Position numbers and translations under genes: made by a program. The notes under the pieces are model-generated. The model was not told the origin of the DNA. It did not search any database and worked only from the letters and a program-made list of their open reading frames with translations. From NCBI RefSeq assembly GCF_004011835.1, contig NZ_RKLN01000004.1, forward strand, positions 256,318 through 320,317: a stretch of DNA of 64,000 bases, in the 5' to 3' direction. Positions 1 through 7,920 of this stretch are shown piece by piece (position 1 is the first letter of the stretch; each line of letters starts with the position of its first letter). The stretch is from Rhodococcus spongiicola. Its GTDB lineage: Bacteria; Actinomycetota; Actinomycetes; Mycobacteriales; Mycobacteriaceae.

Positions 1-1296
1 GGATCTGCCGGCGCCGCGGAGCGGTACGCGACCGCAATCGAGCATGTCGAGGTACTCGACGCCTGGGATGCCGAGCGGCGTGTGCAGATCGCGCTCGAGG
101 CCCTCGAAGCGGAAACCGACTCGACCCGTCTGCTCAGTGAACTCTCAGTGGGGCAGCGGTATCGCGTGCGTCTCGCGTGTCTCCTGGGTGCCGGCGACGA
201 CTTCCTGCTACTCGACGAGCCCACCAACCATCTCGACCGCAGTGGGCTCGAGTTCTTGACTGCACAGCTCCGAGGGCGCCGGGGAGGAGTGGTCGTCGTT
301 ACGCACGATCGCGCACTGCTGTTAGACGTGGCGGAGACCATCGTTGACCTCGACCCGTCACCCGATGATCGGGTGCGCGTATATGGCAGCGGTTACGCCG
401 GCTATCGCGAGGGCCGGCTGGCCGAGCGTCAGCGGTGGGAGCAGGAGTATGACCGCCAACAGGCCGAGCACGCCCGACTGAAAGAAAGTCTCAGCTCGGC
501 ACAGAACCGTCTGGTGTCCGGGTGGCGGCCGGAGAAGGGCACGAACAAGCATGGCCGCGCGACCCGCGCAGGTGGGCTCGTGCAGAGCGTGCATCGCCGG
601 CAGGAACAGCTCGATGCCCACGCGGTGACCGTACCGGAGCCACCGCAGCAGCTCCGATTCCCTGAACTACCGACGAGAACCGGCGCAGTGCTGCTGCGCG
701 CTGATCGCGTCAGCGTGGCGGCTCGCGTGGCCGGCCCGATTTCGTTCTCGCTCTCGCACCGCGGCCGCCTGGCCGTGACCGGCCCGAACGGGGTCGGCAA
801 GTCGACACTGTTGGGAGTGCTCGCCGGACAGCTGCAACCGGATACGGGCTCCGTGTCGATGCCGCAGGGGGCACGTCTGGGCTTCCTCCGTCAGGAAACC
901 ACGCTGCCGTTGCACCGACGGGCGAGTGAGGTCTACGCCACCCACGTCGACGCCCTCCTAGCTGCGGGGACAATACAGGGATCGGAAGCGATCGGGCTGT
1001 CCCAGCTCGGACTCCTACGCGCCCGTGAGTCGAGTAAGCGGATCGGCGAACTGTCGATGGGCCAACAGCGCCGCCTCGACCTGGCGTTGGTGCTCGCAAC
1101 GAAACCACACGTGATCCTGCTGGACGAGCCCACGAACCACCTTTCGATCGCTCTCGTCGACGAACTCACCGACGCTCTCGGCGCAACCCAAGCGGCGGTC
1201 GTACTCTCCACCCACGATCGGCAGCTCCTCCGAGACATCGACGACTGGCCCCCACTGCAACTGACTGCGACCGCGGACGGCGAAGCATCGGCGTGA
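1..1296 (+). CDS. ABC-F family ATPase (5' end outside window)
   Basis: The frame is open from base 1, so the N-terminus with the first Walker A lies upstream. Visible in order are the first-cassette signature LSVGQ and Walker B with DEPTNHLD, a charged linker containing [16 protein letters not shown], then a complete second cassette with Walker [10 protein letters not shown], signature LSMGQQ and a second DEPTNHL. There are no membrane segments. Twin cassettes with a basic linker and no permease domain define ABC-F proteins, which act on ribosomes; some members protect against macrolide, lincosamide or streptogramin antibiotics. Substrate or antibiotic specificity cannot be read from the sequence. 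The stop overlaps the GTG start of a truncated MFS gene, so the two were probably co-transcribed. Confidence 0.88.
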   Translation, partial: GSAGAAERYATAIEHVEVLDAWDAERRVQIALEALEAETDSTRLLSELSVGQRYRVRLACLLGAGDDFLLLDEPTNHLDRSGLEFLTAQLRGRRGGVVVVTHDRALLLDVAETIVDLDPSPDDRVRVYGSGYAGYREGRLAERQRWEQEYDRQQAEHARLKESLSSAQNRLVSGWRPEKGTNKHGRATRAGGLVQSVHRRQEQLDAHAVTVPEPPQQLRFPELPTRTGAVLLRADRVSVAARVAGPISFSLSHRGRLAVTGPNGVGKSTLLGVLAGQLQPDTGSVSMPQGARLGFLRQETTLPLHRRASEVYATHVDALLAAGTIQGSEAIGLSQLGLLRARESSKRIGELSMGQQRRLDLALVLATKPHVILLDEPTNHLSIALVDELTDALGATQAAVVLSTHDRQLLRDIDDWPPLQLTATADGEASA

Positions 1297-1450
1297 GCAA
1301 CACGAATCCTGGTGCACTGCAAGCACTCAAGCCGCTGGCCACGCGCGACTATCGACTCCTGTTCACCGCGGTCGGTATCAAGGTATTCGGCACCGGCATG
1401 TGGAGGATCGTCATGGTGTTCCGGGTGCTCGCGCTCGATGACAGTCCGGG
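1293..1450 (+). pseudogene. Truncated MFS transporter N-terminus
   Basis: A GTG start overlaps the ABC-F stop by 4 bp. The first ~51 codons read like the beginning of an MFS drug exporter, including LATRDYRLLFTAVGIKVFGTG followed by the first hydrophobic segment up to ALDDSP. After that the frame stays open but turns into arginine/proline-rich sequence with no membrane helices. The repeat module near position 1509 begins shortly after. I infer that the rest of the transporter was lost by rearrangement. The exact break, around 1445-1505, is approximate. Confidence 0.6.
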
Positions 1451-1508
1451 CTCGCCGTGGAGCATCCCCGGCGTTGTTTGGGACACAGCGCAACCCGCGG
1501 TCTGCAGG

Positions 1509-1603
1509 CTCGGCCGGCAGCGTTCAGCTCCGCTCGTTGCACCTACATTAGCGAGGCCCCTCGACACGCCCGAGATCCGTCAAACTGCACCGGCGAGTCC
1601 CGC
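1509..1603. repeat. Two-module repeat, copy 1
   Basis: Module X (1509-1562, starting gctcggccggcagcgttca) closely matches 3370-3424 in the same orientation. Module Y (1571-1603, starting cgagatccgtcaaact) matches the reverse complement of 3344-3376 at 29 of 33 positions. Y therefore lies on the other side of X, and inverted, compared with copy 2. Within copy 1 an 11-bp inverted repeat, gatccgtcaaa at 1574-1584 and tttgacggatc at 1607-1617, encloses 22 bp. This looks like rearranged ends of a mobile element. From about 1450 to 1780 I see no gene. Confidence 0.6.
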
Positions 1604-1779
1604 TACTTTGACGGATCCCGGGCTAGTCGCCGACGTCGTTCAAAGTAGGTGTGCGGTGCGGCCCAGGGGTTGGAGTTGCACGGGAGAGGCAGTCTCGGTG
1701 TCTGTGGCCAGGTCCCCTCAGCCGGCTTGGATCTTGGTGCGCTCTGTCCCAGGAGGGAATGGAAGTCGGTGGACATCCC

Positions 1780-2154
1780 TCACTGAAGAGGATCAACGAC
1801 AAGCCACCGCACGATGCCGTCCACGTTCCACAGTGCGTCTGGATTGTCGAGAGCCGCCAGGTACACGGCCGAAGCTTGTTCGCCGCCGATCTCTCCGCAC
1901 TCGCCCGACGGGGGGTTGGGCTCTAAGAACTCGGAGGGATCAGGTCCGGGCCATACAGGTAGTTCATCAGCGGAGATGGGGGTATCGACGAGGGCGGGGC
2001 GGCATACGGATACCCGGTCTGGAACGGGTTCGGTTGTCTCCGCCACGGAGGTTCCCGTTCCCTCAATAGCTTCATTGCCTCCGCTTCCGCAGCCAACCGC
2101 TGCGAGAGCAAGGCCCGCGACCGCCACTCCTGCTACCGCACGACGTATCCGCAT
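1780..2154 (-). CDS. Small lipoprotein of unknown function
   Basis: This is a 124-residue protein with a classic lipoprotein signal: MRIRR, a hydrophobic stretch, then lipobox LAAVGC with the acylated Cys at position 22, followed by a Ser/Gly/Thr-rich linker. The mature part is acidic and proline-rich with one further Cys pair region (SVCRPAL and GECGEIG) that could form a disulfide. A strong Shine-Dalgarno (ggaggtgag) sits just before the ATG, fixing the start. It is expected to be anchored on the outer face of the membrane. I do not recognise a family. The 5' end overlaps a short upstream frame on the same strand. Confidence 0.72.
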   Translation of the reverse strand: MRIRRAVAGVAVAGLALAAVGCGSGGNEAIEGTGTSVAETTEPVPDRVSVCRPALVDTPISADELPVWPGPDPSEFLEPNPPSGECGEIGGEQASAVYLAALDNPDALWNVDGIVRWLVVDPLQ

Positions 2155-2315
2155 CGATACTCACCTCCAGTCGCTCCCACACTTGACAGCGTGATGGTCC
2201 AAGGCGCATCCCCGCCGGTCACGATGTTCCCCGATTGGCACGACTTCCAGGCCGCGAATGATCTACATGCTCCGTAAGTTCCGGTAGCCACGGTCTGTGA
2301 TGGCGGCGGGGCCAC
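2133..2315 (-). CDS. Possible small hypothetical protein or secreted-protein remnant
   Basis: This 60-codon frame overlaps the start of the lipoprotein by 22 bp. The C-terminal ~45 residues (for example YGACRSFAAWKSCQ and ITLSSVGATGGEYRCGYV) have spaced Cys residues like the end of a small disulfide-containing exported protein. No signal peptide is present, and the apparent start lies within a GC-rich hairpin at 2308-2333. The true start could be the GTG at 2291. I read it as a remnant or a doubtful gene. Confidence 0.3.
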   Translation of the reverse strand: MAPPPSQTVATGTYGACRSFAAWKSCQSGNIVTGGDAPWTITLSSVGATGGEYRCGYVVR

Positions 2316-2333
2316 TCCTTGGGGAGTGGCCCC
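2308..2333. terminator. GC-rich hairpin, possible terminator
   Basis: There is a perfect 11-bp stem, ggggccactcc at 2308-2318 pairing with 2323-2333, with loop ttgg. On the plus strand a weak T-containing tract (gttcccgttt) follows. No intact plus-strand gene ends just upstream, so it may be left over from a lost gene. Confidence 0.4.
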
Positions 2334-2510
2334 GTTCCCGTTTCAAGGAGCGCGAGTCATGTGACGTGCCAACGACATCGACGACACGTCCAGCCCATTC
2401 CGCTGAGCCCGTCGACTGCGCCCCGCCCCTCCCCATCGGGTGCGTACTGCCTCGAGGCGTCGATCCGCAAGCCGCCAATTTCCGGCTCTGCGATGGGTAT
2501 CGTCCAAACC

Positions 2511-3074
2511 ATGACCATCCGAGCGGCGACCACTTCCTTCGTTCTTGCTGTCGCGCTGGCCGGGTGCGCAAACACTGACACCGGCACCGATCAGCTCGAC
2601 TCGACCACGAGCCCACAGATGCCCAGCGAACAATCACAGCTCTACAGTGCTGCCCTGCACCAACTCGTTCTCGTTGACAGTCCGTTCGCGAAGGCGCCGT
2701 CGGCAGTCAAATACGTCTACATCGTCGACGGTGCTGCTTCGAGAAGCCCTGAGTTAGTGATCGATGCCGACGAGCCACCGTTCGACAGTGACACGAAGAA
2801 CGAGATAGCAGCACTATCAGACGGTCTTCCTCCCATCGAGTTCATCACGTCTCCTGAGGAACGAGCAGATCCCGGACGAGTCGGCCTCGGCGTCGAGAAC
2901 GACGGGGTCATCGTGGGGCTTACTCCGGCCCAGCGTCAAGACGACGGAACGGTCCACGTCGGCGCTGGACTCTGGTGTGGGATGGAATGCGGGATCGGAC
3001 TCACGTACATCATCGACAACATCGACGGCACGTGGACAGTCACGGGAACAACAGGGCCTGTCATCATCTCCTGA
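2511..3074 (+). CDS. Lipoprotein of unknown function
   Basis: From the ATG at 2511 this is a 187-residue protein beginning MTIRAATTS, with a hydrophobic stretch and lipobox VALAGC. A longer in-frame extension upstream is arginine/proline-rich and would bury the signal peptide, so I reject it; an ATG at 2493 is the only close alternative. The mature part is acidic and contains a late Cys pair, LWCGMECG. It should be an outer-face membrane-anchored protein. I recognise no family. A hairpin overlaps the stop codon. It is probably a single-gene unit, as its neighbours are on the other strand or decayed. Confidence 0.7.
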   Translation: MTIRAATTSFVLAVALAGCANTDTGTDQLDSTTSPQMPSEQSQLYSAALHQLVLVDSPFAKAPSAVKYVYIVDGAASRSPELVIDADEPPFDSDTKNEIAALSDGLPPIEFITSPEERADPGRVGLGVENDGVIVGLTPAQRQDDGTVHVGAGLWCGMECGIGLTYIIDNIDGTWTVTGTTGPVIIS

Positions 3075-3080
3075 CAGGCC
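3055..3080 (+). terminator. Hairpin overlapping the lipoprotein stop
   Basis: A 9-bp stem, ggcctgtca at 3055-3063 with tgacaggcc at 3072-3080, has an 8-nt loop. It straddles the stop codon of the lipoprotein gene. No T tract follows, so activity is uncertain. Confidence 0.35.
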
Positions 3081-3320
3081 GCAGCGCGGAGGTCAGACCA
3101 AGTGAACTGACCAGTCGGCGGGACTGCTGGCGATCAGGCGACGTCCAGAGCTGAGCAATCTGCCCCCGAGGGCACCTGGCCAGGTCTCAAGGTAGCCCGA
3201 GTCCGTGTCATTGCGGAGCGACACTGTTGTCGGTCGCAGTAATGCTGCGGCGGCGGCGAATCTGACCGCTGAGTGGGGGTCGCGGCGGAGGTGTTCCGTA
3301 AACGACCGTATTTGATACCA

Positions 3321-3444
3321 CTGTCGAGATGCAGCGAGGATCAACAGGACCCGCCGGTGGAGTTTGACGGATCTCGGCCGGCAGCGTTCAACTCCGCTCG
3401 TTGCACCTGGATTAGTGAGACCCCTCATCGCTGCATCTCGACAG
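3321..3444. repeat. Two-module repeat, copy 2, bounded by 17-bp inverted repeats
   Basis: A perfect 17-bp inverted repeat (ctgtcgagatgcagcga at 3321-3337 and its complement at 3428-3444) encloses 90 bp. Inside are module Y (3344-3376) followed directly by module X (3370-3424), sharing the bases between. Module X matches 1509-1562 in direct orientation; module Y matches 1571-1603 in inverted orientation. The right inverted-repeat arm lies beside the transposase fragment at 3478-3543. The size and structure fit a small non-autonomous element or the fused ends of a deleted insertion sequence. Confidence 0.6.
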
Positions 3445-3477
3445 GGTGCGGTGCAGTTTCAGATGTCGACTGCACGA

Positions 3478-3543
3478 GATCTTCTGATCCCGCCGCAACA
3501 TACGCACCACCTCCTCCGTCGAGTGCCGTTTGCGGCCAGCCAC
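3478..3543 (-). pseudogene. IS3-family transposase OrfA fragment
   Basis: Reading leftward from a GTG at 3543, about 22 codons give GRKRHSTEEVVRMLRRDQK, the typical N-terminus of the helix-turn-helix OrfA subunit of IS3-type insertion sequences. Similarity stops abruptly after DQKI, near 3478, where unrelated sequence leads into the 17-bp inverted repeat. The helix-turn-helix, leucine zipper and OrfB are absent, so this is an inactive relic. It supports past insertion-sequence activity in this decayed region. Confidence 0.6.
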
Positions 3544-3829
3544 GATCGCTATACCGCTTCGACGCCCTCACCCGGGCAATCAGGACTCAAAACCAGCTGG
3601 ACCGATTCACGGGGAACACGCCATACAGGGCTGTGCTTCCGGGGGCACAGCCGTTCTCGAGATCAGTTCTTCGGTGACGGGTTGTTGCGATTTCGCTCAG
3701 CCGGATTCGGCCTGGTGTCCTCGATGTTCCTCGGTATGGCTGCACCCTCGTCTGCAGTTGCTTTGCTGCGGCGACCGATCGGGTCGACACCACAGGAAGA
3801 GGCGCCGACTCGAAAGGCGGTGCGCTGAA

Positions 3830-4162
3830 TCAACGCAAGGAGCCGAACCCCAGCTCTATGGAGCCGAGCCACACGCGTGCTGTAGCGAGGTGCAGAGCGT
3901 TGATCGGTGCCGAGGGGCATGGGGGCACGCCGAGTATGATGTCGCCAGCGGCCTCCCAACACTCTGTGATCTGTTCCGGGGTGAAGGTCCGGTCGAATCG
4001 GTAAGCCTCCCATACGGTCTCAGCGGAACCCGCGAAGCTGCCGCCGTTGCCTGCAGGAAGGCTCCCGCCACCGATGGAGTCTTGGGCGTGGGCGACCGCA
4101 GGGGCTGCGGCCAGGAATAGCCCCGCTGCCGCAGTCGCGGCGATCTTGAACAGGCGTCTCAT
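3830..4162 (-). CDS. Small secreted protein of unknown function
   Basis: This 110-residue protein starts MRRLFK, has an Ala-rich hydrophobic segment and a signal peptidase I site after AVAHAQ, giving a mature protein of about 83 residues. The mature part is Gly/Ser-rich at first (SIGGGSLPAGNGGSF), then has two Cys residues (ITECWE and VPPCPS) that could pair. It is expected to be exported across the membrane. I recognise no family. The neighbouring frameshifted lipoprotein gene lies on the same strand upstream, but 186 bp away. Confidence 0.65.
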   Translation of the reverse strand: MRRLFKIAATAAAGLFLAAAPAVAHAQDSIGGGSLPAGNGGSFAGSAETVWEAYRFDRTFTPEQITECWEAAGDIILGVPPCPSAPINALHLATARVWLGSIELGFGSLR

Positions 4163-4348
4163 TGCTTCATCTCCAGACTCACGAATTACTCATCGTGTAC
4201 GGGCCGATCGCGGGCCCAGCAGAACAGTATGGACTGCACGGTCTCCATGTGACGAAAAGGCATAAATCGGTCGTCGGCCGAACGCATGCGGCAGCGAGTT
4301 CGGCATGTTGGCGGTGGCCTGCTCCCCAAACCGGACCCGGTCTTCACC

Positions 4349-4751
4349 TCATGCGCAGACATCCAGGAAACCGGTAGCCCCCGGACGCAGCTGGAAGTAC
4401 TTCTCGCGTCCTTTCGCCGCGAACACCGCAGACGTCTCCGACACCCGGGTCATCGTCCCCGCCTGGTACGGGTCGTCCCACTGGGACGACGAGCCTGCGG
4501 GTCCGGGAGTGGGGGACGACTGGTACCTCTGCCCAGTATTCGCCCGCGAAGAGCGCTTCCCGCGCGCCGCAGTGGGTGTACATGTCGAAGGCGTACGCGG
4601 TGCCCAACTCGATCTTGTCGGGCGCTGGCTCGGACGGAGTGCCACACGCTGCTACTCCTACTGCAAGGAGTGCTGTCGCGAAGAACCGAAACACGCTGCG
4701 GGTGAACGAAACCCGAGTCTCTAGATTCCCAATCTCGTGCCGTACCGGCAT
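4349..4751 (-). pseudogene. Frameshifted lipoprotein gene
   Basis: From the ATG at 4751, with ggtgagg upstream, the frame gives a lipoprotein signal ending in GVAAC and a mature start GTPSEPAPDK, continuing to YTHCGAREALFAGEYW. Around 4510-4550 the meaningful sequence moves to another frame, which continues SQWDDPYQAGTMTRVSETSA and ends TGFLDVCA at 4349. Joining both frames restores a protein of about 133 residues of a type common in actinobacteria. A single indel, or a sequencing error, explains the break. As written, the product would be truncated or altered in its last third. Confidence 0.6.
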
Positions 4752-4765
4752 TTCGTAATCGATCC

Positions 4766-5190
4766 TCACCGATTTGCCGTGCCGTTGGCCGCAGGCGCAA
4801 GAAACACCGTGAATGCGTACGTCACCGCAGCGCACACCGCCGGGATCCCGAGAAACCACGCTCTGCCTGCCGAGTACGTGTTCACTGGAATCGCCGAACT
4901 GGCCACACTCCAGGCGAAGAATCCCGCGACCAGCAGGAATACCGCACCCGCCGAGCAAGTCGCGAATCTCTGTCGCCAACACCGCACCGACCGCGGCGGC
5001 CACACCTGCGCCGACCGAACGCCAGATCGCCACCCACCACTGACACCGAACCGACCACAACCCCGACGAACACGCCCACCACCAATGCCACCAGTGTCAG
5101 CCCGCCAAGGTCCGCGCGGACGCCCTCGACCGTCGCCACGGCAGCGCCAACCCCGGACGCAATACCGATCTCGCGCGTAGCCCACCCCAC
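4766..5190 (-). pseudogene. Membrane protein gene with two frameshifts
   Basis: Three frames read in series make one plausible protein. The first runs from the start at 5190 (MGWATREIGIASGVGAAVA) through a hydrophobic stretch to GSVSV near 5040. A second frame carries WWVAIWRSVGAGVAAAVGAV up to RDLLGG near 4945. A third carries two hydrophobic segments, AGAVFLLVAGFFAWSV and FLGIPAVCAAVTYAFTVFLA, to the end. Together they give about four membrane helices in ~140 residues. Two shifts in 425 bp, next to another frameshifted gene, suggest real decay or locally poor sequence. Confidence 0.55.
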
Positions 5191-5363
5191 ACGTGGAGCT
5201 AAGCACAGCGAGGCCCCTCAGGATGCAGGGGCACTTGCGATAGACGCAGGAGGATCGGCGGGAGATATTCCGGGTTGAGGAAGAACGGAACGAAACCTGG
5301 CGCTAAGCCCTTCGCCGGGAAGTTGTCCGGGAAACGTTCGATTCGCGGACAAGATCAATTGTT

Positions 5364-5480
5364 GTCGAAGTCCGACGTTGTCTGCTCGGGCTGGTGGTCG
5401 TGACCAGGCGGCGTGCACGGGTGGGTGAACCTTCCCGTGCACACCGCCTGGGCTCGTGTGCACTACGGCCGACCTGTTCC
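5364..5480. repeat. Hairpin-containing repeat, copy A
   Basis: This ~115-bp sequence recurs at 7631-7742 in the same orientation. Its core is a long imperfect palindrome: ccaggcggcgtgcacggg at 5404-5421 pairs with 5434-5451 at 17 of 18 positions around a 12-nt loop. The flanks gtcgaagtccga and gggctcgtgtg are also shared with copy B. It lies 52 bp downstream of the epoxide hydrolase stop. The 5191-5363 stretch before it holds no gene I can support. Confidence 0.7.
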
Positions 5481-5532
5481 GCTCGAGCCGGAGTGCATGC
5501 TCAACCTCCTCAACCTCGAGACGCTCGCGGGA

Positions 5533-6477
5533 CTAGGTGGCATCCTGCTGTTCCAGCCATTTCAAGATCGCTCGGTTTGTTTCTTCCGGCTTTTCTTGCT
5601 GGATCCAATGACCGCAATCCAGATTGACCACTTCCACATTGGGCACAAACTCTGGCAGGCTTTCAGACCTCGCGACCGCGTCCCGGTCGCCATAGATCAT
5701 GAGTGCGGGATGTTGGATGATCGGGTCGACATCCGCCAGCAAGTGCCAGTTCCGGTCCAAATTTCTGTACCAATTGATACTGCCCGTGAACCCTGTTGAT
5801 TCGAAGGCGGAGACAAAAACAGCCAGTTCGCTGTCGCTCATCAAGGGCTCACCGAGTGGTGTTTCTGCTCTGGCGAGATCGATCAACGCCATACCCGGTT
5901 GAGGCTCAGTGGGCGGCTCGTTCTTGCGGTACAGGTTGCGAAGGAACTGGAGCGTATTTTCTTCGAATACAGCGTCCGCGACACCTGGCTGCCGATTGAA
6001 GTGGACAAAGTAGAAGTCGCTGCCCAGCACGTCCTCCATGACCTCGATCCAGGGCTTCTCGCCGCGATCCTGGTAAGGCAGGCTCAGGTTTATCACTTTG
6101 TTGACCCGACTCGGATGCAACAGGGTCAGTCCCCAGACGACGAATGCACCCCAGTCGTGGCCGACGAAGGTGGCCTCCTCGTATCCAAAGTGGTCTAGAA
6201 GTCCGACGAGATCACTCGACAAGTGTTCGATGTCATAGCCTGCTACATCGGTCGGATTGGATGAGTTCCCATAACCCCGCTGGTTCGGGACGATGACGTG
6301 GTAGCCCGCTTCGGCAAGGGCGGGCATTTGGTGGCGCCACGAAAAGGCATGCTCTGGAAAGCCGTGACAGAGAACAATCGGGTTTCCAGCATTTTGTCGG
6401 CCCGCTTCGAAGACTTCGAGTTCTACACCGTTGACCGAAATAGTGCTGGGCTCGGGAAAATCGGTTGGATCAAACAT
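5533..6477 (-). CDS. Alpha/beta hydrolase, epoxide hydrolase type
   Basis: This 314-residue cytoplasmic enzyme has the full epoxide hydrolase/haloalkane dehalogenase pattern. The oxyanion motif HGFPEHAFSW is near residue 38, RGYGNS near 67, and the nucleophile elbow GHDWGA has the catalytic Asp at 108. A cap domain follows, then an acid-bearing YGDRDAV near 262 and the catalytic His in CGHWIQQEKPEE. The HGFPE motif favours epoxide hydrolysis over dehalogenation. Length is normal for the family. It is divergent from a WYL regulator, with a 25-bp palindrome between them, so it is probably that regulator's target. The unit is bracketed by repeat copies A and B. The natural substrate is unknown. 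Confidence 0.85.
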   Translation of the reverse strand: MFDPTDFPEPSTISVNGVELEVFEAGRQNAGNPIVLCHGFPEHAFSWRHQMPALAEAGYHVIVPNQRGYGNSSNPTDVAGYDIEHLSSDLVGLLDHFGYEEATFVGHDWGAFVVWGLTLLHPSRVNKVINLSLPYQDRGEKPWIEVMEDVLGSDFYFVHFNRQPGVADAVFEENTLQFLRNLYRKNEPPTEPQPGMALIDLARAETPLGEPLMSDSELAVFVSAFESTGFTGSINWYRNLDRNWHLLADVDPIIQHPALMIYGDRDAVARSESLPEFVPNVEVVNLDCGHWIQQEKPEETNRAILKWLEQQDAT

Positions 6478-6621
6478 TGCGCTTCCTCTTTATCTGTTCG
6501 GGGCGATCAGGGGACGAAGGTGCTCGAAGATGGCGTCGGCGGACCCCTGACAGTCCGAGGGCGGATCCGGTCGTGGGTAGCGGGACTCGTCGGTGAGGTC
6601 ATGTGGGCATCTTGCCGACCG

Positions 6622-6646
6622 AAACCGGTCACCTTATGACCGGTTT
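6622..6646. promoter_or_regulatory. Operator-like palindrome between hydrolase and WYL regulator
   Basis: A perfect 10-bp inverted repeat (aaaccggtca / tgaccggttt) with a 5-bp spacer lies 20 bp before the regulator's GTG start and 145 bp before the hydrolase start. Perfect symmetry and position make it a likely binding site for the WYL protein itself, controlling both divergent genes. Confidence 0.6.
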
Positions 6647-6665
6647 TTGTGAAAAAGTTGTCAGT

Positions 6666-7616
6666 GTGCGAACCGACCGGCTAGTGGCCATCCTCCTGTT
6701 GCTGCAACGGCGCGGGCAGGTGACAGCCCCAGAGGTCGCCCGAGAGCTCGAGGTCTCCGAGCGCACCGCCCGCCGCGACCTCGACGCCCTGGCCATGGCC
6801 GGGGTGCCCCTGTACTCCATGCAGGGCCGAGGCGGCGGCTGGCGCCTCGTGGGCGGCGCCCGCACCGACCTGTCCGGGTTGACCGCGAGTGAGGCCCGCG
6901 CCCTGTTCCTGGTTGCCGGCCCGGCCTCGGCCGCGACGCCGGCCGTGAAGGCAGCTCTGCGCAAGCTCGTCCATGCCCTGCCTGAGCCATTTCGGGTGCA
7001 GGCAGAGGCAGCAGCGGCGGCGTTGGTGACGGACCCGCAGCGATGGGGGTCGAGTCCGATCGAGCACCGACCACAGCCTCGTTTCCTCGACGAACTCCAA
7101 GACTCGGTGATCCGCGGGGTCCAAGTGCGGCTCGGCTACGTCGACAGCAAAGGTGTCGAAACACAGAGAACCGTCCACCCGCTGGGCATCGTCGCCAAAG
7201 GTCCGTCGTGGTATCTCGTTTCCAACACAGAGGCCGGCCGGCGGACCTTCCGGATCGACCGCGTGGCGTCCGCCGAACCGACCGACGAACCCGTGCACCG
7301 ACCTGAGGACTTCGACCTTGCCGAAAGCTGGCGCGAGATAGCCGACGAGGTCGACCGCAAGCGAACGCCCCTCGAGATCCAGGCGGTATGCACGCCCGAC
7401 GGGATAGGCCTGCTCCGGAAGGTGCTCGGCGGTCGGCTCGAGGTGGGAGGGTCCACGACCGACGGCCGCGTCGAGGTCGTGATCCGCGGCCGCAACGAGT
7501 ACGCGCTCGCCGGCGAGCTTGCCTGGCTGGTTGAATGGCTCGAGGTGACCGGCCCTCCGGGTGTGCGAGACCACCTGGCCTCGATCGGCAAGGCGCTCGT
7601 CGAGCGATACGGCTGA
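6666..7616 (+). CDS. WYL-domain transcriptional regulator (DeoR-type HTH)
   Basis: I choose the GTG at 6666, which begins VRTDRLVAILLLLQ and matches the usual start of this family. An upstream ATG at 6636 lies inside the palindrome. The protein has 316 residues. The N-terminal winged helix covers residues 1-60 (VTAPEVARELEVSERTARRD), with a linker through QGRGGGWRL. The WYL domain follows (GPSWYLVSNTEAGRRTFRIDRV) and a C-terminal WCX-like region. Such regulators bind ligands or nucleic acids through the WYL domain and control adjacent genes. The epoxide hydrolase across the shared promoter is the evident target. Confidence 0.85.
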   Translation: MRTDRLVAILLLLQRRGQVTAPEVARELEVSERTARRDLDALAMAGVPLYSMQGRGGGWRLVGGARTDLSGLTASEARALFLVAGPASAATPAVKAALRKLVHALPEPFRVQAEAAAAALVTDPQRWGSSPIEHRPQPRFLDELQDSVIRGVQVRLGYVDSKGVETQRTVHPLGIVAKGPSWYLVSNTEAGRRTFRIDRVASAEPTDEPVHRPEDFDLAESWREIADEVDRKRTPLEIQAVCTPDGIGLLRKVLGGRLEVGGSTTDGRVEVVIRGRNEYALAGELAWLVEWLEVTGPPGVRDHLASIGKALVERYG

Positions 7617-7630
7617 GACCGTCCCATAGT

Positions 7631-7742
7631 GTCGAAGTCCGAGGGGTCGGTACACGGGCTGATGGTCGTGACCAGGCGGCGTGCACGGGAAGCTGAACTT
7701 TCCCGTGGTCTGGGCTCGTGTGGACTACGGTCGATTTGTTCC
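7631..7742. repeat. Hairpin-containing repeat, copy B
   Basis: This is a direct repeat of 5364-5480. It begins gtcgaagtccga, keeps tggtcgtgaccaggcggc and gtgcacggg, and ends with gggctcgtgtg then actacgg. The right arm of the hairpin carries a deletion (cccgtg then gtctgg), so the stem is degraded compared with copy A. It starts 14 bp after the WYL regulator and precedes the Hachiman-like locus. Apart from this repeat and the promoter noted below, 7617-8023 holds nothing I can support. Confidence 0.7.
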
Positions 7743-7920
7743 GTACTCCTATGCACGACGGTGAGGGCTTGGGCATGGTCGATGAGCCGACGACATTCGA
7801 GCGGGGTGTGCTGACCGCGTCTCCGGATGTCTGTTCCGTACACCTCCGTATTTGCGGTTCCGGCAGAACATGATGCGTGCCTCGCATCCCCGACAACCCC
7901 TTGAGCGACACTTGCCGACG

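Larger units (their letters stand above)
3081..3829. other. Decayed intergenic region
   Basis: No complete gene is supported here. The stretch holds the second copy of the two-module repeat, a fragment of an IS3-type transposase on the minus strand, and otherwise short frames in all directions without domain features or ribosome binding sites. A 111-codon minus-strand frame at 3093-3428 runs through the repeat and shares its first residues with the frame over copy 1, which is simply the repeat being translated. Confidence 0.5.

Noticed and set aside
3093-3428. 111-codon minus-strand frame
   Set aside because: Its first part is only the translated repeat; no ribosome site or family features.
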